From the NCBI GenBank assembly GCA_021740785.1, contig JAIOZI010000044.1, forward strand, positions 1-45,602: 45,602 bases of DNA, read 5' to 3'. The notes under the pieces are model-generated. The model had not been told where the DNA came from, did no database searches, and worked only from the letters and a program-made list of their open reading frames with translations. A program made the translations under genes and the position numbers. Below are positions 25,892-36,177 of this stretch, piece after piece. Within the stretch, counting starts at the first letter, position 1. Every line of letters begins with the position of its first letter. Origin of the DNA: Melioribacteraceae bacterium (GTDB lineage Bacteria; Bacteroidota; Ignavibacteria; Ignavibacteriales; Melioribacteraceae).

Positions 25892-28800
25892 ATGAAAATA
25901 CCTGTCATTGATATTTTTCACAAAATTGAATCGATAAAAAAATTAAAAGAAGAAGTCCATAATCTCAACTCACCCGGCAAGATTTACAGTAGTAATCTTT
26001 CCGGTTCTGCTAAAAGTATGTTTATTAATGAAATCGGAAATTCTGAAAAACAAATAATTATTCTGTGTACAAAGAAACAGATTCTAAATGAAATTAAGGT
26101 TGAATTAAGTCTGCTTGATATGAGAGATCAGATAATTGCAGTAGAGGATCTTAATCAAAACTCAATACAAGAGATGCTCACCGATCTCAATAATAAAGAA
26201 AAGTGCATACTAATTTCGACTTACGATATTCTGAAAACTCCAATGCCGCATAAAAGTGAACTTGATAAGTTCACGACAGTTATAGAAACCGGCGGCGAAC
26301 TTACCTACGACGATATAATTGAATACTTCGGGATGTTGAATTACGAGCGGGAAAAGTATATCGATGCGCCCGGATATTTTGCAGTACGCGGATCGATAAT
26401 TGATTTTTGGTCGTACAGCGAGAAGCAGCCTGTTCGCTTAGAATTCGACGGGGATTTTCTTGAATCGATAAGATACTTCGATCCCGAAAGCCAGAGATCT
26501 GCAAACAGAACCGAGCGCGTTACACTTGCAGCACAAATTGAAAACGATAGCGAAAAATTTTCTCACATTTTCGATTATCTCGATAACCCACTTGTCTTAG
26601 CTTCAAATTTTGAATTGCAGAATCTTTTTGATCCGTTGATAAAAAAAGAAGCGGAGGAAGAGAATTACATAGATGATCTCGATGATGAATTGAAAAGCGA
26701 ATTGTTTGATGATGAAAATAAAGAACAATTGATTGATGAAGATAATCTCGAAATTAAAAATTCTATTCCCATCAGTTTAACCGATCTTTTTGAAAAAAAT
26801 GTTAGATGGCTGATAGAAGATGAATTAGGTGAAAGTAATGAAAGGATTAATCTAAAACTAAATGAAGCTCCTCTAATTAATTCTAATTTCGAAGTTCTCT
26901 TTTCTGTGATTAAAGAACATGCTGAAAAGAGTTATCAAATAATTATTACGGTGGAAAATGAACTGCAGGGGAGGAGATTAATTGAATTACTTTCCGATTA
27001 CAATAATGAGCTCCATGATATAGTTGAAACCGGCAAGGTGAAAATAAATGTTCTGCCTATTAAAAGTGGTTTTGTTTCAAAGACGGAGAAACTTCTTGTC
27101 TTATCGGATTACCAGGTTTTCAATAAACCCTATCGGACTAAATTATCATCAAAATACAAAAAGAAAAAATCGAGGGTTAAGGATTTTGCTTCGCTTCAAC
27201 GGGGTGATTTTGTTGTTCATGAAACGTTCGGAATTGGTCAATACGATGGTCTGCAGACAATCAAAATTGGAAGTGTAGATCAGGAATCAATAAAAATTCT
27301 TTATGCCGAAGGGGGAGTAGTTTATGTTAATTTGAATTATCTCAATCTTGTTAAGAAATTTTCTTCAAGAGATAATGTTAGACCTAAACTTTCGGTTCTC
27401 GGCAGCAACGAATGGAAATCGACAAAGAAAAAAGTAAAATCTAAAATTAAGGAAGCTGCCCGTGGACTGATAATGCTCTATGCAAAACGAAAGGCTTCGG
27501 AAGGTTATTCATTCAGTGATGATTCAATATGGCAGAAAGAATTGGAAGCTTCGTTCTTTTATGAAGATACGGTTGACCAGGCAAAGGTAAGCGAAGAAGT
27601 TAAAACCGATATGCAGAATAAAATGCCGATGGATAGATTGGTCTGCGGTGATGTAGGATTTGGTAAAACGGAAATTGCAGTCCGAGCCGCATTTAAAACT
27701 GTTCAAGATGGGAAGCAGGTTGCATTACTCGTCCCGACAACAATTTTATGCGAGCAGCATCATAACACATTCGAAGACCGGTTGCAGCAGTTCCCGGTGA
27801 AGGTTGAAGCTCTTTCCCGTTTCCAAACAAAAAAAGAACAAACGGAAATAATTGAAAAACTTGAAAATGGTGAGGTTGATATTGTAATCGGAACGCATAG
27901 ACTTCTTTCGAAGGATATTAAATTCAAAGATTTGGGTTTGCTTATTATCGATGAAGAACACAGGTTTGGCGTGATGGCGAAAGAAAAACTCAGATCATTA
28001 AAAGCTAATGTTGACACACTTACCTTAACTGCAACTCCAATTCCGCGAACTCTGAATTTATCGCTGCTCGGTGCAAGGGATTTATCAATTATCGCAACTC
28101 CGCCCCCTAACCGACAGCCGATTTATACAAAGGTTGACAAGTTTGAAATAAACAATATACGGAATTGGGTGCTGAATGAGATTAAAAGAGAAGGACAAAT
28201 TTATTTTGTTCATGACCGCGTTCAGTCGATTGATAAAATTGCGGCATACATCAACAGGCACATCCCGGAAATAAATATCGGGGTTGCTCACGGACAAATG
28301 AAACCGTCCCATCTCGAAAAGGTAATTTATGATTTTCTTAATAAGAAATTTCACATGTTGATTTCTACTAAAATAATTGAATCGGGATTGGATATTCCCA
28401 ACGTTAACACAATAATTGTCAACCGTGCTGATAGATTTGGGTTGGCTGAACTTCATCAGTTGAGAGGAAGAGTCGGAAGATCTGATCGCCAGGCTCATGC
28501 ATTTTTTTTAGTTCCCTCGCTAAATACAATATCAAAAAAAGCAGTTCGAAGGCTTCAGGCAATTGAAGAGTACACAGAACTCGGAGAAGGTTTTAGTTTA
28601 TCGATGCGCGACCTGGAAATACGTGGAGCCGGTAATTTACTCGGGACTGAACAATCCGGAGCTATTGATACTGTTGGGTTTGATATGTATCTTAAATTGG
28701 TTGATGAAGCAGTTGAAGAATTGAAGCAGGATGAATTCAAGGAAGAATTTAAGGATTTACCGAAACATATTGAGCGTGCGGATACAAATATCGATACTTA

Positions 28801-29284
28801 TTTTGAAATCGGTATACCGAAGGAATTTATGCCTGATCAGGCAGATAGGCTGAGTTTCTACACGGGATTGTTTTCGATAATAAAAATTGATGAACTCTCT
28901 GAAGTTCGGGAAGAGATGGTTGACCGGTTTGGAAAACTTCCGAAAATAATTGAACGGATGATTGCAGTTGCGGCGCTTAAATTTTATGCATCATATGCAT
29001 TGTTTGAGCGGGTTATTATTTTAACCGACAGGGTTACATTTGTTCTCCCGAAACCGGAAAACGAGGATTTTTATAAAAACAAATTTACCGGGTTGATGGA
29101 ATTTATTGTTGAAGAATATCCGAAGGATGTGCACTTTAGACAGGACAAAAACACAATGAAGTTAGTGATGAAAAATCCGTTCAGTTCTCCCGAGCAGATA
29201 ATGGAAAAATCGATTTCATTCTGCAAAGAGGTGATGAATAAAATAGACCAGATTGTTCCGGTCGAAATGGAATTAGTAAATTAG
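25892..29284 (+). CDS. mfd: Transcription-repair coupling factor
   Basis: The 1130-residue protein, normal for Mfd, removes RNA polymerase stalled at DNA damage and recruits UvrA. Domains in order: the UvrB-like N-terminal part (YFAVRGSIIDFWSY, about residues 160-175), an acidic linker (about 250-290), the CarD-like polymerase-interacting domain (DFASLQRGDFVVHETFGIGQ, about 435), the helicase core with Walker A GDVGFGKTE (586-594) and DEEH box (687-690), the TATPIPRT motif, the second RecA lobe (GRVGRSDRQAHAFF), and the C-terminal TRCF domain. The ATG follows AAAGGAATAG. The palindromic element ends 45 bases upstream, so the promoter may lie within or before it. A haem-binding protein gene follows by 22 bases. 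Confidence 0.96.
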   Translation: MKIPVIDIFHKIESIKKLKEEVHNLNSPGKIYSSNLSGSAKSMFINEIGNSEKQIIILCTKKQILNEIKVELSLLDMRDQIIAVEDLNQNSIQEMLTDLNNKEKCILISTYDILKTPMPHKSELDKFTTVIETGGELTYDDIIEYFGMLNYEREKYIDAPGYFAVRGSIIDFWSYSEKQPVRLEFDGDFLESIRYFDPESQRSANRTERVTLAAQIENDSEKFSHIFDYLDNPLVLASNFELQNLFDPLIKKEAEEENYIDDLDDELKSELFDDENKEQLIDEDNLEIKNSIPISLTDLFEKNVRWLIEDELGESNERINLKLNEAPLINSNFEVLFSVIKEHAEKSYQIIITVENELQGRRLIELLSDYNNELHDIVETGKVKINVLPIKSGFVSKTEKLLVLSDYQVFNKPYRTKLSSKYKKKKSRVKDFASLQRGDFVVHETFGIGQYDGLQTIKIGSVDQESIKILYAEGGVVYVNLNYLNLVKKFSSRDNVRPKLSVLGSNEWKSTKKKVKSKIKEAARGLIMLYAKRKASEGYSFSDDSIWQKELEASFFYEDTVDQAKVSEEVKTDMQNKMPMDRLVCGDVGFGKTEIAVRAAFKTVQDGKQVALLVPTTILCEQHHNTFEDRLQQFPVKVEALSRFQTKKEQTEIIEKLENGEVDIVIGTHRLLSKDIKFKDLGLLIIDEEHRFGVMAKEKLRSLKANVDTLTLTATPIPRTLNLSLLGARDLSIIATPPPNRQPIYTKVDKFEINNIRNWVLNEIKREGQIYFVHDRVQSIDKIAAYINRHIPEINIGVAHGQMKPSHLEKVIYDFLNKKFHMLISTKIIESGLDIPNVNTIIVNRADRFGLAELHQLRGRVGRSDRQAHAFFLVPSLNTISKKAVRRLQAIEEYTELGEGFSLSMRDLEIRGAGNLLGTEQSGAIDTVGFDMYLKLVDEAVEELKQDEFKEEFKDLPKHIERADTNIDTYFEIGIPKEFMPDQADRLSFYTGLFSIIKIDELSEVREEMVDRFGKLPKIIERMIAVAALKFYASYALFERVIILTDRVTFVLPKPENEDFYKNKFTGLMEFIVEEYPKDVHFRQDKNTMKLVMKNPFSSPEQIMEKSISFCKEVMNKIDQIVPVEMELVN

Positions 29285-29306
29285 AAAAAATTATGGGGAA
29301 ATAGAT

Positions 29307-29750
29307 ATGGGAAAAATTGGAATGTATGTAATAATAGTTGTTGTTATTGCGGTTTTAGGAATACAGTTTATACCGGTCGACCGGACAAACCCGCCTGTAG
29401 AAAATGAAATTACTGCACCTGCTCACGTGATGAATGTCATAAAAACTTCATGTTACGATTGCCATTCGAATGAAACAAATTGGCTTTGGTATTCGTATGT
29501 TGCTCCATCATCGTGGTTCGTGGCTGATCATGTTGCAGAAGGTCGTGAACATCTGAATTTTTCGGATTGGTACAGTTATGAGCCCAAAAAGCAAAAAAAG
29601 TTGATGGAAGAAATTTGGGAAGAGGTTGAAGAGGGCGAAATGCCCCTTGCGAGTTATACTTTTATGCATCCAAAAGCCGCACTAAATGATTCACAGAAAA
29701 TTGTTATTCGAGAGTGGATAAAATCCTCAAGCTCAAAAGTGGAAAATTAA
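29307..29750 (+). CDS. Haem-binding domain protein, membrane-anchored or secreted c-type cytochrome-like
   Basis: The 147-residue protein has one N-terminal hydrophobic segment (residues 5-22), probably an anchor or uncleaved signal. A haem c attachment motif CYDCH (Cys49, Cys52, His53) follows, within the pattern KTSCYDCHSNETNWLWYSYVAP typical of the Haem_bd family (stated in parts: CYDCHSNET and WLWYSYVAP). The C-terminal half carries a conserved-looking EMPLASYTFMHP segment whose Met could be the second ligand. It would sit in the periplasm and may carry electrons or sense redox state. Its 22-base spacing from mfd suggests co-transcription, although the two functions have no obvious link. 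Confidence 0.82.
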   Translation: MGKIGMYVIIVVVIAVLGIQFIPVDRTNPPVENEITAPAHVMNVIKTSCYDCHSNETNWLWYSYVAPSSWFVADHVAEGREHLNFSDWYSYEPKKQKKLMEEIWEEVEEGEMPLASYTFMHPKAALNDSQKIVIREWIKSSSSKVEN

Positions 29751-29980
29751 TAGAAAATCATTATTTATTCTTGATTAGGGGTTCACAATAAATCCCACTT
29801 GATATCTTTTATAAATGATATTGAACTTTTTTCTTCCGTTTTCAGCTTATAAGTTACATGAAGCATATATAAAACAATATTCTGATAATTTTATTATCTT
29901 ATATGCTCTATTAATAAAATATTACCAAATATCCTAGTTTATGATGATAAGGAAATTGAATAAATCAAAAGGAAATTATT

Positions 29981-32662
29981 ATGGCAGATAATAACAGACC
30001 TAATACAAGATTAGATGAAGTTGAAATAAAGGAATGGCTGGAATCGCTTGAGTATGTACTTCAAAGTAAAGGTCCCGAAGGTGTAAGAGAACTTCTTCAC
30101 GACCTCGATACATATGCACATGAAGCCGGTGTTGATCTCCCGTTTACAGCAAATACACCCTACATAAACTCAATCCCGACAAATAAACAACCCAAATATC
30201 CCGGCGGCAGAGAAATCGAACGAAGAATTAAAAGTATAATCCGATGGAATGCAATGGCTATGGTTGTTAGAGCAAACCGTGAAGAAGCTGGAATCGGCGG
30301 GCATATCTCAACTTATGCTTCAGCGGCTACTCTATATGAGGTTGCGTTTAATCATTTCTTCAAAGGAAAAGATCATAATAATGAAGGCGACCAAATATAC
30401 TTTCAGGGTCATGCGGCTCCGGGAATTTATGCAAGAGCGTTTTTAGAGGGAAGATTAAGCAAAGAACTACTTCAGAATTTCAGAAGAGAATTGAAAGAGG
30501 GCGGAGGTTTGTCGTCATATCCTCATCCATGGCTCATGCCCGACTTTTGGGAATTCCCAACGGTGTCAATGGGTTTGGGTCCAATTATGGCAATTTACCA
30601 GGCGCGTTTTAATAGGTACCTCGAAGACAGGGGATTGAAAAACTCAAATAATTCCAAGGTCTGGGCATTTCTTGGCGATGGCGAAACCGATGAACCGGAA
30701 GCGCTGGGTGCAATTTCACTCGCATCAAGAGAAAAACTTGACAACCTGATATTTGTGATTAATTGCAACCTTCAGAGATTAGACGGACCGGTTCGCGGAA
30801 ACGGTAATATTATCCAAGAACTGGAGGCTGTTTTCAGAGGAGCCGGCTGGAATGTTATAAAAGTAATTTGGGGAAGTGATTGGGACCCGCTGCTCGAAAA
30901 TGATAAGTCCGGTAAATTACTTAGAAGAATGAATGAGATTATTGACGGTGATTCTCAGAATTATATAGTTAAAGGCGGCAAGTATGTTCGTGATCATTTC
31001 TTTGGAAAGTATCCCGAATTAAAGGAATTGGTCAAAACATACAGTGATGAAAATCTTGAAAAGATGAAGCGCGGCGGTCATGATCCGGAGAAAGTTTATG
31101 CTGCTTACAGTGCTGCGGTTCAACACAAAGGATCCCCGACTGTAATTTTAGCCAAGACAGTTAAAGGATACGGTTTAGGTGAAGCAGGTGAAGGCAAGAA
31201 TATAACACATCAGCAGAAAAAATTGAACGAAGAAGAACTTCGTCATTTCAGATCACGGTTTGGTATCCCGATTTCGGATGATGAAATAGATGAAGCCCCG
31301 TTTTACAGACCAAGTGAGGATAGTGCGGAAATCAAATATTTGAAAGAGAGAAGAAATGCGTTGGGCGGTTATGTTCCCAAGCGTGTTGTTAAAGCGCATC
31401 CGCTTAAAACACCTTCTGAAGAATTGTTTGAAGAATTTTACAAAGGTACTGACGATCGTGAAGTTTCGACAACCATGGTTTATGTTAGAATTCTATCAAA
31501 ACTGCTGCGGGATAAAGAAATTGGCAAGTTGATTGTACCAATTGTTCCCGATGAAGCAAGAACATTCGGAATGGAATCGCTCTTCCGTTCGGTTGGTATT
31601 TATTCACATCCCGGTCAGCTTTATGAACCGGTTGATAGGGAAAGCCTGCTCTACTACAAAGAGGCAAAGAACGGACAAATTTTAGAAGAAGGAATAACGG
31701 AAGCCGGATCAATGTCATCATTTATTGCAGCCGGAACTGCTTACGCAACACATGGTATTAATGCAATACCATTCTTCACTTATTACTCAATGTTTGGATT
31801 TCAGCGTGTCGGTGATTTGGCTTGGGCTGCCGCAGATATGAGATGCAAAGGATTTTTAGTAGGCGGAACTGCAGGAAGAACAACTCTCGCCGGTGAAGGT
31901 TTACAGCATCAAGACGGCAACAGCCTGGTACTTTCGTATTCAATACCTAACCTGGTTTCGTATGATCCTGCTTATGCTTATGAACTTGCAGTTATAATAA
32001 GAGAAGGTATTTACAGGATGTACGAGAAGCAGGAAAATGTTTATTTCTATGTAACTGTTATGAACGAAAATTACGTTCAGCCGGAAATGCCTAAAGGTGA
32101 TAACATTAAAGAAGGCATTTTGAAAGGTATGTATAAATTCAAAGCTTCTGCAAAAAAAACCAGCAAAGTAAAAGCTCACCTGCTCGGAAGCGGTACGATT
32201 ATGAATGAAGTTGTGAAAGCTCAAGACATCCTGGAAAAGGATTACAAAGTATCAACCGATATATGGAGTGTAACGAGTTATAAAAATCTTCATTTCGATG
32301 CACTTGAAACAGAACGCTGGAATAGAATGAATTCATCAAAGAAAGAAAAAGACCCGTATGTAAAAGAGATTACTAAAAATGAAAAAGGTGTCTTTGTTGC
32401 TGCATCGGATTACGTTCAGCTTCTACCGGATTCTATTTCAAGATATTTGCCCGGACCATCAACCACGCTTGGTACATTAGGATTTGGACGAAGCGAAGGC
32501 AGAACATCATTGCGGGATTTCTTTGAGGTGGATGCAAAACATATTGTTTACACTACATTATATACACTAGTGAAAAATGGTGATCTAAAAGCTGAAGTAT
32601 TGAAAAAAGCTGTTAAAGATTTGGGAATTGATCCGCAAAAATCAGTTCCTTGGAAATCATAA
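29981..32662 (+). CDS. aceE: Pyruvate dehydrogenase E1 component, homodimeric type
   Basis: An 893-residue thiamine-diphosphate enzyme of the single-chain (AceE) class, which decarboxylates pyruvate and passes the acetyl group to lipoyl-E2. The N-terminal region has EWLESLEYVLQSKGPEGV and GGHISTYASAATLYEV. The ThDP/Mg motif GDGETDEPEALGA leads to the INCNLQRLDGPVRGN segment. The transketolase-like middle and C-terminal domains include PDEARTFGMESLFR and GLQHQDGNSL. Length matches family members (about 890). AAGGAAATTATT precedes the ATG. It is the first gene of the complex operon, with 230 bases of AT-rich non-coding sequence upstream in which no clear promoter could be assigned. Cytosolic. 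Confidence 0.95.
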   Translation: MADNNRPNTRLDEVEIKEWLESLEYVLQSKGPEGVRELLHDLDTYAHEAGVDLPFTANTPYINSIPTNKQPKYPGGREIERRIKSIIRWNAMAMVVRANREEAGIGGHISTYASAATLYEVAFNHFFKGKDHNNEGDQIYFQGHAAPGIYARAFLEGRLSKELLQNFRRELKEGGGLSSYPHPWLMPDFWEFPTVSMGLGPIMAIYQARFNRYLEDRGLKNSNNSKVWAFLGDGETDEPEALGAISLASREKLDNLIFVINCNLQRLDGPVRGNGNIIQELEAVFRGAGWNVIKVIWGSDWDPLLENDKSGKLLRRMNEIIDGDSQNYIVKGGKYVRDHFFGKYPELKELVKTYSDENLEKMKRGGHDPEKVYAAYSAAVQHKGSPTVILAKTVKGYGLGEAGEGKNITHQQKKLNEEELRHFRSRFGIPISDDEIDEAPFYRPSEDSAEIKYLKERRNALGGYVPKRVVKAHPLKTPSEELFEEFYKGTDDREVSTTMVYVRILSKLLRDKEIGKLIVPIVPDEARTFGMESLFRSVGIYSHPGQLYEPVDRESLLYYKEAKNGQILEEGITEAGSMSSFIAAGTAYATHGINAIPFFTYYSMFGFQRVGDLAWAAADMRCKGFLVGGTAGRTTLAGEGLQHQDGNSLVLSYSIPNLVSYDPAYAYELAVIIREGIYRMYEKQENVYFYVTVMNENYVQPEMPKGDNIKEGILKGMYKFKASAKKTSKVKAHLLGSGTIMNEVVKAQDILEKDYKVSTDIWSVTSYKNLHFDALETERWNRMNSSKKEKDPYVKEITKNEKGVFVAASDYVQLLPDSISRYLPGPSTTLGTLGFGRSEGRTSLRDFFEVDAKHIVYTTLYTLVKNGDLKAEVLKKAVKDLGIDPQKSVPWKS

Positions 32663-32687
32663 ATTTTGAATTAAACTTGGGATTAAA

Positions 32688-34382
32688 ATGGCGACTGAAT
32701 TTAAGTTACCTGAATTAGGTGAGAATATTGAATCTGCCGATGTTGTGAAAGTATTAATTTCTCCCGGTGATAAAGTTGAAGTTGACCAATCTGTGATTGA
32801 AATTGAAACCGACAAGGCTACTGTTGAGGTTCCCAGTGAATTCAGCGGTACCGTGAAAGAGGTTAAAGTAAAAGACGGCGACAATGTGAAGGTCGGTTCT
32901 GTTCTGTTTACTATTGACGAATCAGCAAGTGATGCTGAACCCGCTAAAGTTGAGGAAGAAGAAAAAACAACCGGGGAAACTGAAGCGGATAAAGTTGAGG
33001 AAGAAGAAACAACAACTGAGGAAGCCAAAGCAGACAAAGTAGAAGAAGAACCTGAAAAAGAAGAGGCTTCAGAAACCGGCTTTGTTGAATTTAAGATGCC
33101 TGAACTCGGAGAAAACATAGATGCTGCGGATGTAACAAAAGTTCTTGTTAAAGCCGGTGATCAAATTAACGTAGATGATCCTGTGGTCGAAATTGAAACC
33201 GATAAAGCAACGGTTGAAGTTCCCAGCGAAGTCAGCGGAACCGTAAAGGAAGTAAAAATTAAAGACGGTGATAAGGCTAAAGTTGGACAGGTTATAATGA
33301 TTGTCGAGTCTTCCGGTAAAACTAAAACTGAGAAGAAAAGGGAAGAACCTAAGCCTGTTGAGAAAGCTCCGGAAAAAACAGAACAAAAAGATGATCATCT
33401 AAAATCTGAATCAACTAAAGAAAGACCGGATGATAAAATAATATCCCGTGCAAGTTCTGAAATGCCTAAGAAAATTGCACCCGCTGCTCCTTCGGTAAGA
33501 AGATTTGCGCGCGAAATCGGTATTGATATTCATCAAGTAAACGGATCGGGACCGGGCGGTAGAATATCAATCGATGATGTAAAAGACTTTGCTAAAACAC
33601 GAAATGAGAAGATTAATAAAGGCGGTGTAAGCGGAGCAATCGGGATATCTGCAGAACCGCTGCCTGACTTTTCAAAATTCGGTAAGATTGAACGCGAACC
33701 AATGAATAATATTCGAAAGAAAACTGCAGAACATTTATCCTATGCATGGGCAACCGTTCCTCATGTAACCCAATTCGATAAGGCTGATATAACCGGGCTG
33801 GAAAAAATCAGAAAAAAATTCGGTGCGAAAGTTGAGCAGTCCGGCGGAAAATTGACAGTCACGGCAATTCTACTCAAAGTAATTGCAGGAGCGCTCAAGA
33901 AGTTTCCTCAATTCAACTGCAGCATCGATATGGATAAAAAAGAAATCATCTATAAAAAATATTATAATGTTGGAGTGGCAGTTGATACCGAAAGAGGACT
34001 GCTTGTGCCTGTGATAAAAAATGTTGACAAGAAGAATATTGTTGAATTATCAGTTGAACTTGGTGAAATAGCAGTTAAAGCCCGTGATAAAAAATTAGGG
34101 TTGGATGAAATGCAGGGCGGCAACTTTTCAATCAGTAATCTTGGTGGAATCGGCGGGACATATTTTACGCCGATCGTTAACACTCCCGAAGTCGCAATTC
34201 TCGGTGTTTCCCGTGCAGCGTGGGAACAGGTTTATACCGATGGTGAATTTCAACCGAAGTTCATGATGCCGCTTTCCCTTTCCTATGATCACAGGATAAT
34301 CGACGGGGCAGATGCAATAAGATTTCTGAGATGGGTGGTTGATACACTTGAAAATCCATTCTTGCTAAGTTTGGAAGGTTAA
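32688..34382 (+). CDS. aceF: Dihydrolipoamide acetyltransferase (E2) with two lipoyl domains
   Basis: A 564-residue E2 core of the pyruvate dehydrogenase complex. There are two N-terminal lipoyl domains, each with the ETDKATVEVPSE lipoylation motif (Lys43 and Lys173), separated by an acidic, repetitive Glu/Thr/Ala linker (about residues 80-130). A second charged linker follows. Then come the peripheral-subunit-binding domain (SVRRFAREIGIDIHQVNGSG) and the catalytic acetyltransferase domain ending in DHRIIDGADA (His535, Asp539). It transfers acetyl groups to CoA. The two lipoyl domains are close copies at DNA level, which indicates an internal duplication. It lies 25 bases after aceE and 24 bases before the E3 gene. 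Confidence 0.95.
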   Translation: MATEFKLPELGENIESADVVKVLISPGDKVEVDQSVIEIETDKATVEVPSEFSGTVKEVKVKDGDNVKVGSVLFTIDESASDAEPAKVEEEEKTTGETEADKVEEEETTTEEAKADKVEEEPEKEEASETGFVEFKMPELGENIDAADVTKVLVKAGDQINVDDPVVEIETDKATVEVPSEVSGTVKEVKIKDGDKAKVGQVIMIVESSGKTKTEKKREEPKPVEKAPEKTEQKDDHLKSESTKERPDDKIISRASSEMPKKIAPAAPSVRRFAREIGIDIHQVNGSGPGGRISIDDVKDFAKTRNEKINKGGVSGAIGISAEPLPDFSKFGKIEREPMNNIRKKTAEHLSYAWATVPHVTQFDKADITGLEKIRKKFGAKVEQSGGKLTVTAILLKVIAGALKKFPQFNCSIDMDKKEIIYKKYYNVGVAVDTERGLLVPVIKNVDKKNIVELSVELGEIAVKARDKKLGLDEMQGGNFSISNLGGIGGTYFTPIVNTPEVAILGVSRAAWEQVYTDGEFQPKFMMPLSLSYDHRIIDGADAIRFLRWVVDTLENPFLLSLEG

Positions 34383-34406
34383 ACAAAATATTGGAGACTG
34401 GTTAAA

Positions 34407-35825
34407 ATGGCTGTTAGTACAAAATTAGTTGTTATCGGAGCGGGACCTGGTGGTTATGCCGCGGCATTTCTGGCTGCTGATTTAGGAATGGAAGTTACAC
34501 TGATTGATAAAGAAATGAATCCCGGCGGCGTCTGCTTATACAGAGGATGTATTCCATCCAAAGCATTGCTTCATGTTGCAAAACTTTTAAGGGAAGTTGA
34601 AGACGTTAAAGCTCATGGAATTGATTTCGGAAAACCGAAAATTGATGTGAAGCAACTCCGGGAATGGAAAGAAAGCGTTGTTAATAAAATGACCGGCGGA
34701 CTCGGACAATTGACAAAGCAGAGAAAGGTAAATTATATCCGGGGAACAGCTAAGTTTAATGATTCCAAATCACTCACTGTTGAATTAAGTGACGGGGGAA
34801 CCGAGACAGTTAATTTTGAAAATGCAATTATTGCAACTGGGTCTGTCCCGGCAAAAGTGCCCGGGCTCTCAATCGATTCGCCTAATGTTTGGGATTCGAC
34901 AGGGGCATTAATTTTAGATGAAATCCCGAAGAAACTTTTAGTAGTCGGCGGTGGATATATTGGTTTGGAGTTGGGAACTGTTTATGCAGCTCTCGGGAGT
35001 AAAGTAACTGTTGTTGAAATGATGCCGGGATTATTACCTGGCGCAGATCGTGATATGGTGAATATACTTTCCAAAAGTATCAAAGATAAGATGGAAAATG
35101 TTTATCTCAATACGAAAGTAGTTGAGATGAAAGAATCCAAGAGCGGGATTAAAGTGAAGTTTGAAGGTGAGAAAGTCGATAAGGCAGAGCAGATTTTTGA
35201 CAAAGTATTAATTTCAATCGGAAGGAAACCCGTTACTGAAGGATTGGGATTGGAGAACACAAATGTAAAAGTAAGTGATCGCGGGTTTGTAAAAGTTAAC
35301 GATCGGCTTCAAACAGATGACCCGGCGATCTATGCTATCGGTGATATTGTCGGAAACCCGATGCTTGCGCATAAAGCTTCGGCGGAAGGTAAAACAGCCG
35401 TTGAAGCAATAAAGGGAGAAAAAGTTGCTTTTGAACCTGCGGCAATTCCGGCAGTAGTATTCACTGATCCAGAACTTGCCTGGGCTGGTTACACTGAAAC
35501 CGAAGCAAAAGAAAAGGGAATTAAATACGAAGTTGCAAAATTTCCATGGGGAGCGAGCGGACGTGCGACTACACTCGGAAGAAATGACGGACTTACAAAA
35601 TTATTGATAAATCCCGAGACTGAAAGAATAATAGGGGTTGGAATGGTTGGTGTTGGAGCAGGTGATATGATTGCCGAAGGCGCACTTGCAATTGAGATGG
35701 CTGCAAATGCTAAAGATTTGTCGCTCACAATTCATCCTCATCCGACTTTATCGGAAACAATGATGGGCGCTGCGGAAGTGTTTTTTGGTCAGGCAACCGA
35801 TATGTACAGACCGAAAAGGAAGTAG
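34407..35825 (+). CDS. lpdA: Dihydrolipoyl dehydrogenase (E3)
   Basis: A 472-residue flavoprotein disulphide reductase that reoxidises dihydrolipoamide and reduces NAD. An N-terminal FAD-binding GAGPGGYAAA motif leads to the redox-active disulphide GGVCLYRGCIPSK (Cys43, Cys48). An NAD-binding VVGGGYIGLELG, the second FAD motif IYAIGDI, and the C-terminal dimerisation domain with HPHPTLSE (the catalytic His-Glu pair) follow. GGAG lies upstream of the ATG. Third and last gene of the pyruvate dehydrogenase operon, followed by a strong terminator. Confidence 0.96.
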   Translation: MAVSTKLVVIGAGPGGYAAAFLAADLGMEVTLIDKEMNPGGVCLYRGCIPSKALLHVAKLLREVEDVKAHGIDFGKPKIDVKQLREWKESVVNKMTGGLGQLTKQRKVNYIRGTAKFNDSKSLTVELSDGGTETVNFENAIIATGSVPAKVPGLSIDSPNVWDSTGALILDEIPKKLLVVGGGYIGLELGTVYAALGSKVTVVEMMPGLLPGADRDMVNILSKSIKDKMENVYLNTKVVEMKESKSGIKVKFEGEKVDKAEQIFDKVLISIGRKPVTEGLGLENTNVKVSDRGFVKVNDRLQTDDPAIYAIGDIVGNPMLAHKASAEGKTAVEAIKGEKVAFEPAAIPAVVFTDPELAWAGYTETEAKEKGIKYEVAKFPWGASGRATTLGRNDGLTKLLINPETERIIGVGMVGVGAGDMIAEGALAIEMAANAKDLSLTIHPHPTLSETMMGAAEVFFGQATDMYRPKRK

Positions 35826-35861
35826 AATCGAATTTAGTTCCAGCTATTAAAAAATAATTAT

Positions 35862-35899
35862 TGGCAGATCCATTTTTATGAATCTGCCATTTTTTTTAT
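35862..35899 (+). terminator. Rho-independent terminator of the pyruvate dehydrogenase operon
   Basis: TGGCAGATCCAT at 35862-35873 pairs with ATGAATCTGCCA (ending 35889) with one G-T-type mismatch. The loop is TTTTT, and a tail of eight T residues follows. It lies 37 bases after the stop of the E3 gene. The remaining sequence to 36130 shows no gene. Confidence 0.9.
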
Positions 35900-36132
35900 T
35901 AATTGCTGTATCTAACAGTAAATGTTACAACGGTCTAATCGTCTGCCTTTACGGAAACGTTTATGTAATATTATTCACATTTAGCCTACGTTAATAGTTT
36001 GGCTTTCTTCAGTAGAAGCACATGTTGCAACTTGATTAATAAGTATGGTCAGACTGATTTCCGGTATGATAAATCTAATATTCAGAAATTAATAGCTTAA
36101 AAATAGTGCTCAATTATCTTATTCCAGTTGCG

Positions 36133-36169
36133 TGTAGTACTTGACACTACAATTTTATTCATGTAAATT
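36133..36169 (+). promoter_or_regulatory. Promoter and operator of the brnTA toxin-antitoxin pair
   Basis: A sigma-70-like promoter is readable: -35 TTGACA at 36141-36146, a 17-base spacer, and -10 TAAATT at 36164-36169. The inverted repeat TGTAGT (36133-36138), ACTTGAC, ACTACA (36146-36151) wraps the -35 box and is a natural operator for the RHH-fold antitoxin. The -10 ends only eight bases before the brnT ATG, so the transcript would have almost no leader. Confidence 0.6.
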
Positions 36170-36177
36170 TAAGCGTT

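Noticed and set aside
29824-29940. 40-codon AT-rich frame upstream of aceE
   Set aside because: Its composition is rich in Tyr, Ile and Lys as expected of chance frames in AT-rich DNA, with no membrane span, signal or ribosome-binding site.
32657-33118. 153-codon minus-strand frame rich in Ser, Thr and Val
   Set aside because: It is the mirror of the acidic linkers and lipoyl domains of the E2 gene, so its low-complexity composition is a shadow of real coding sequence.
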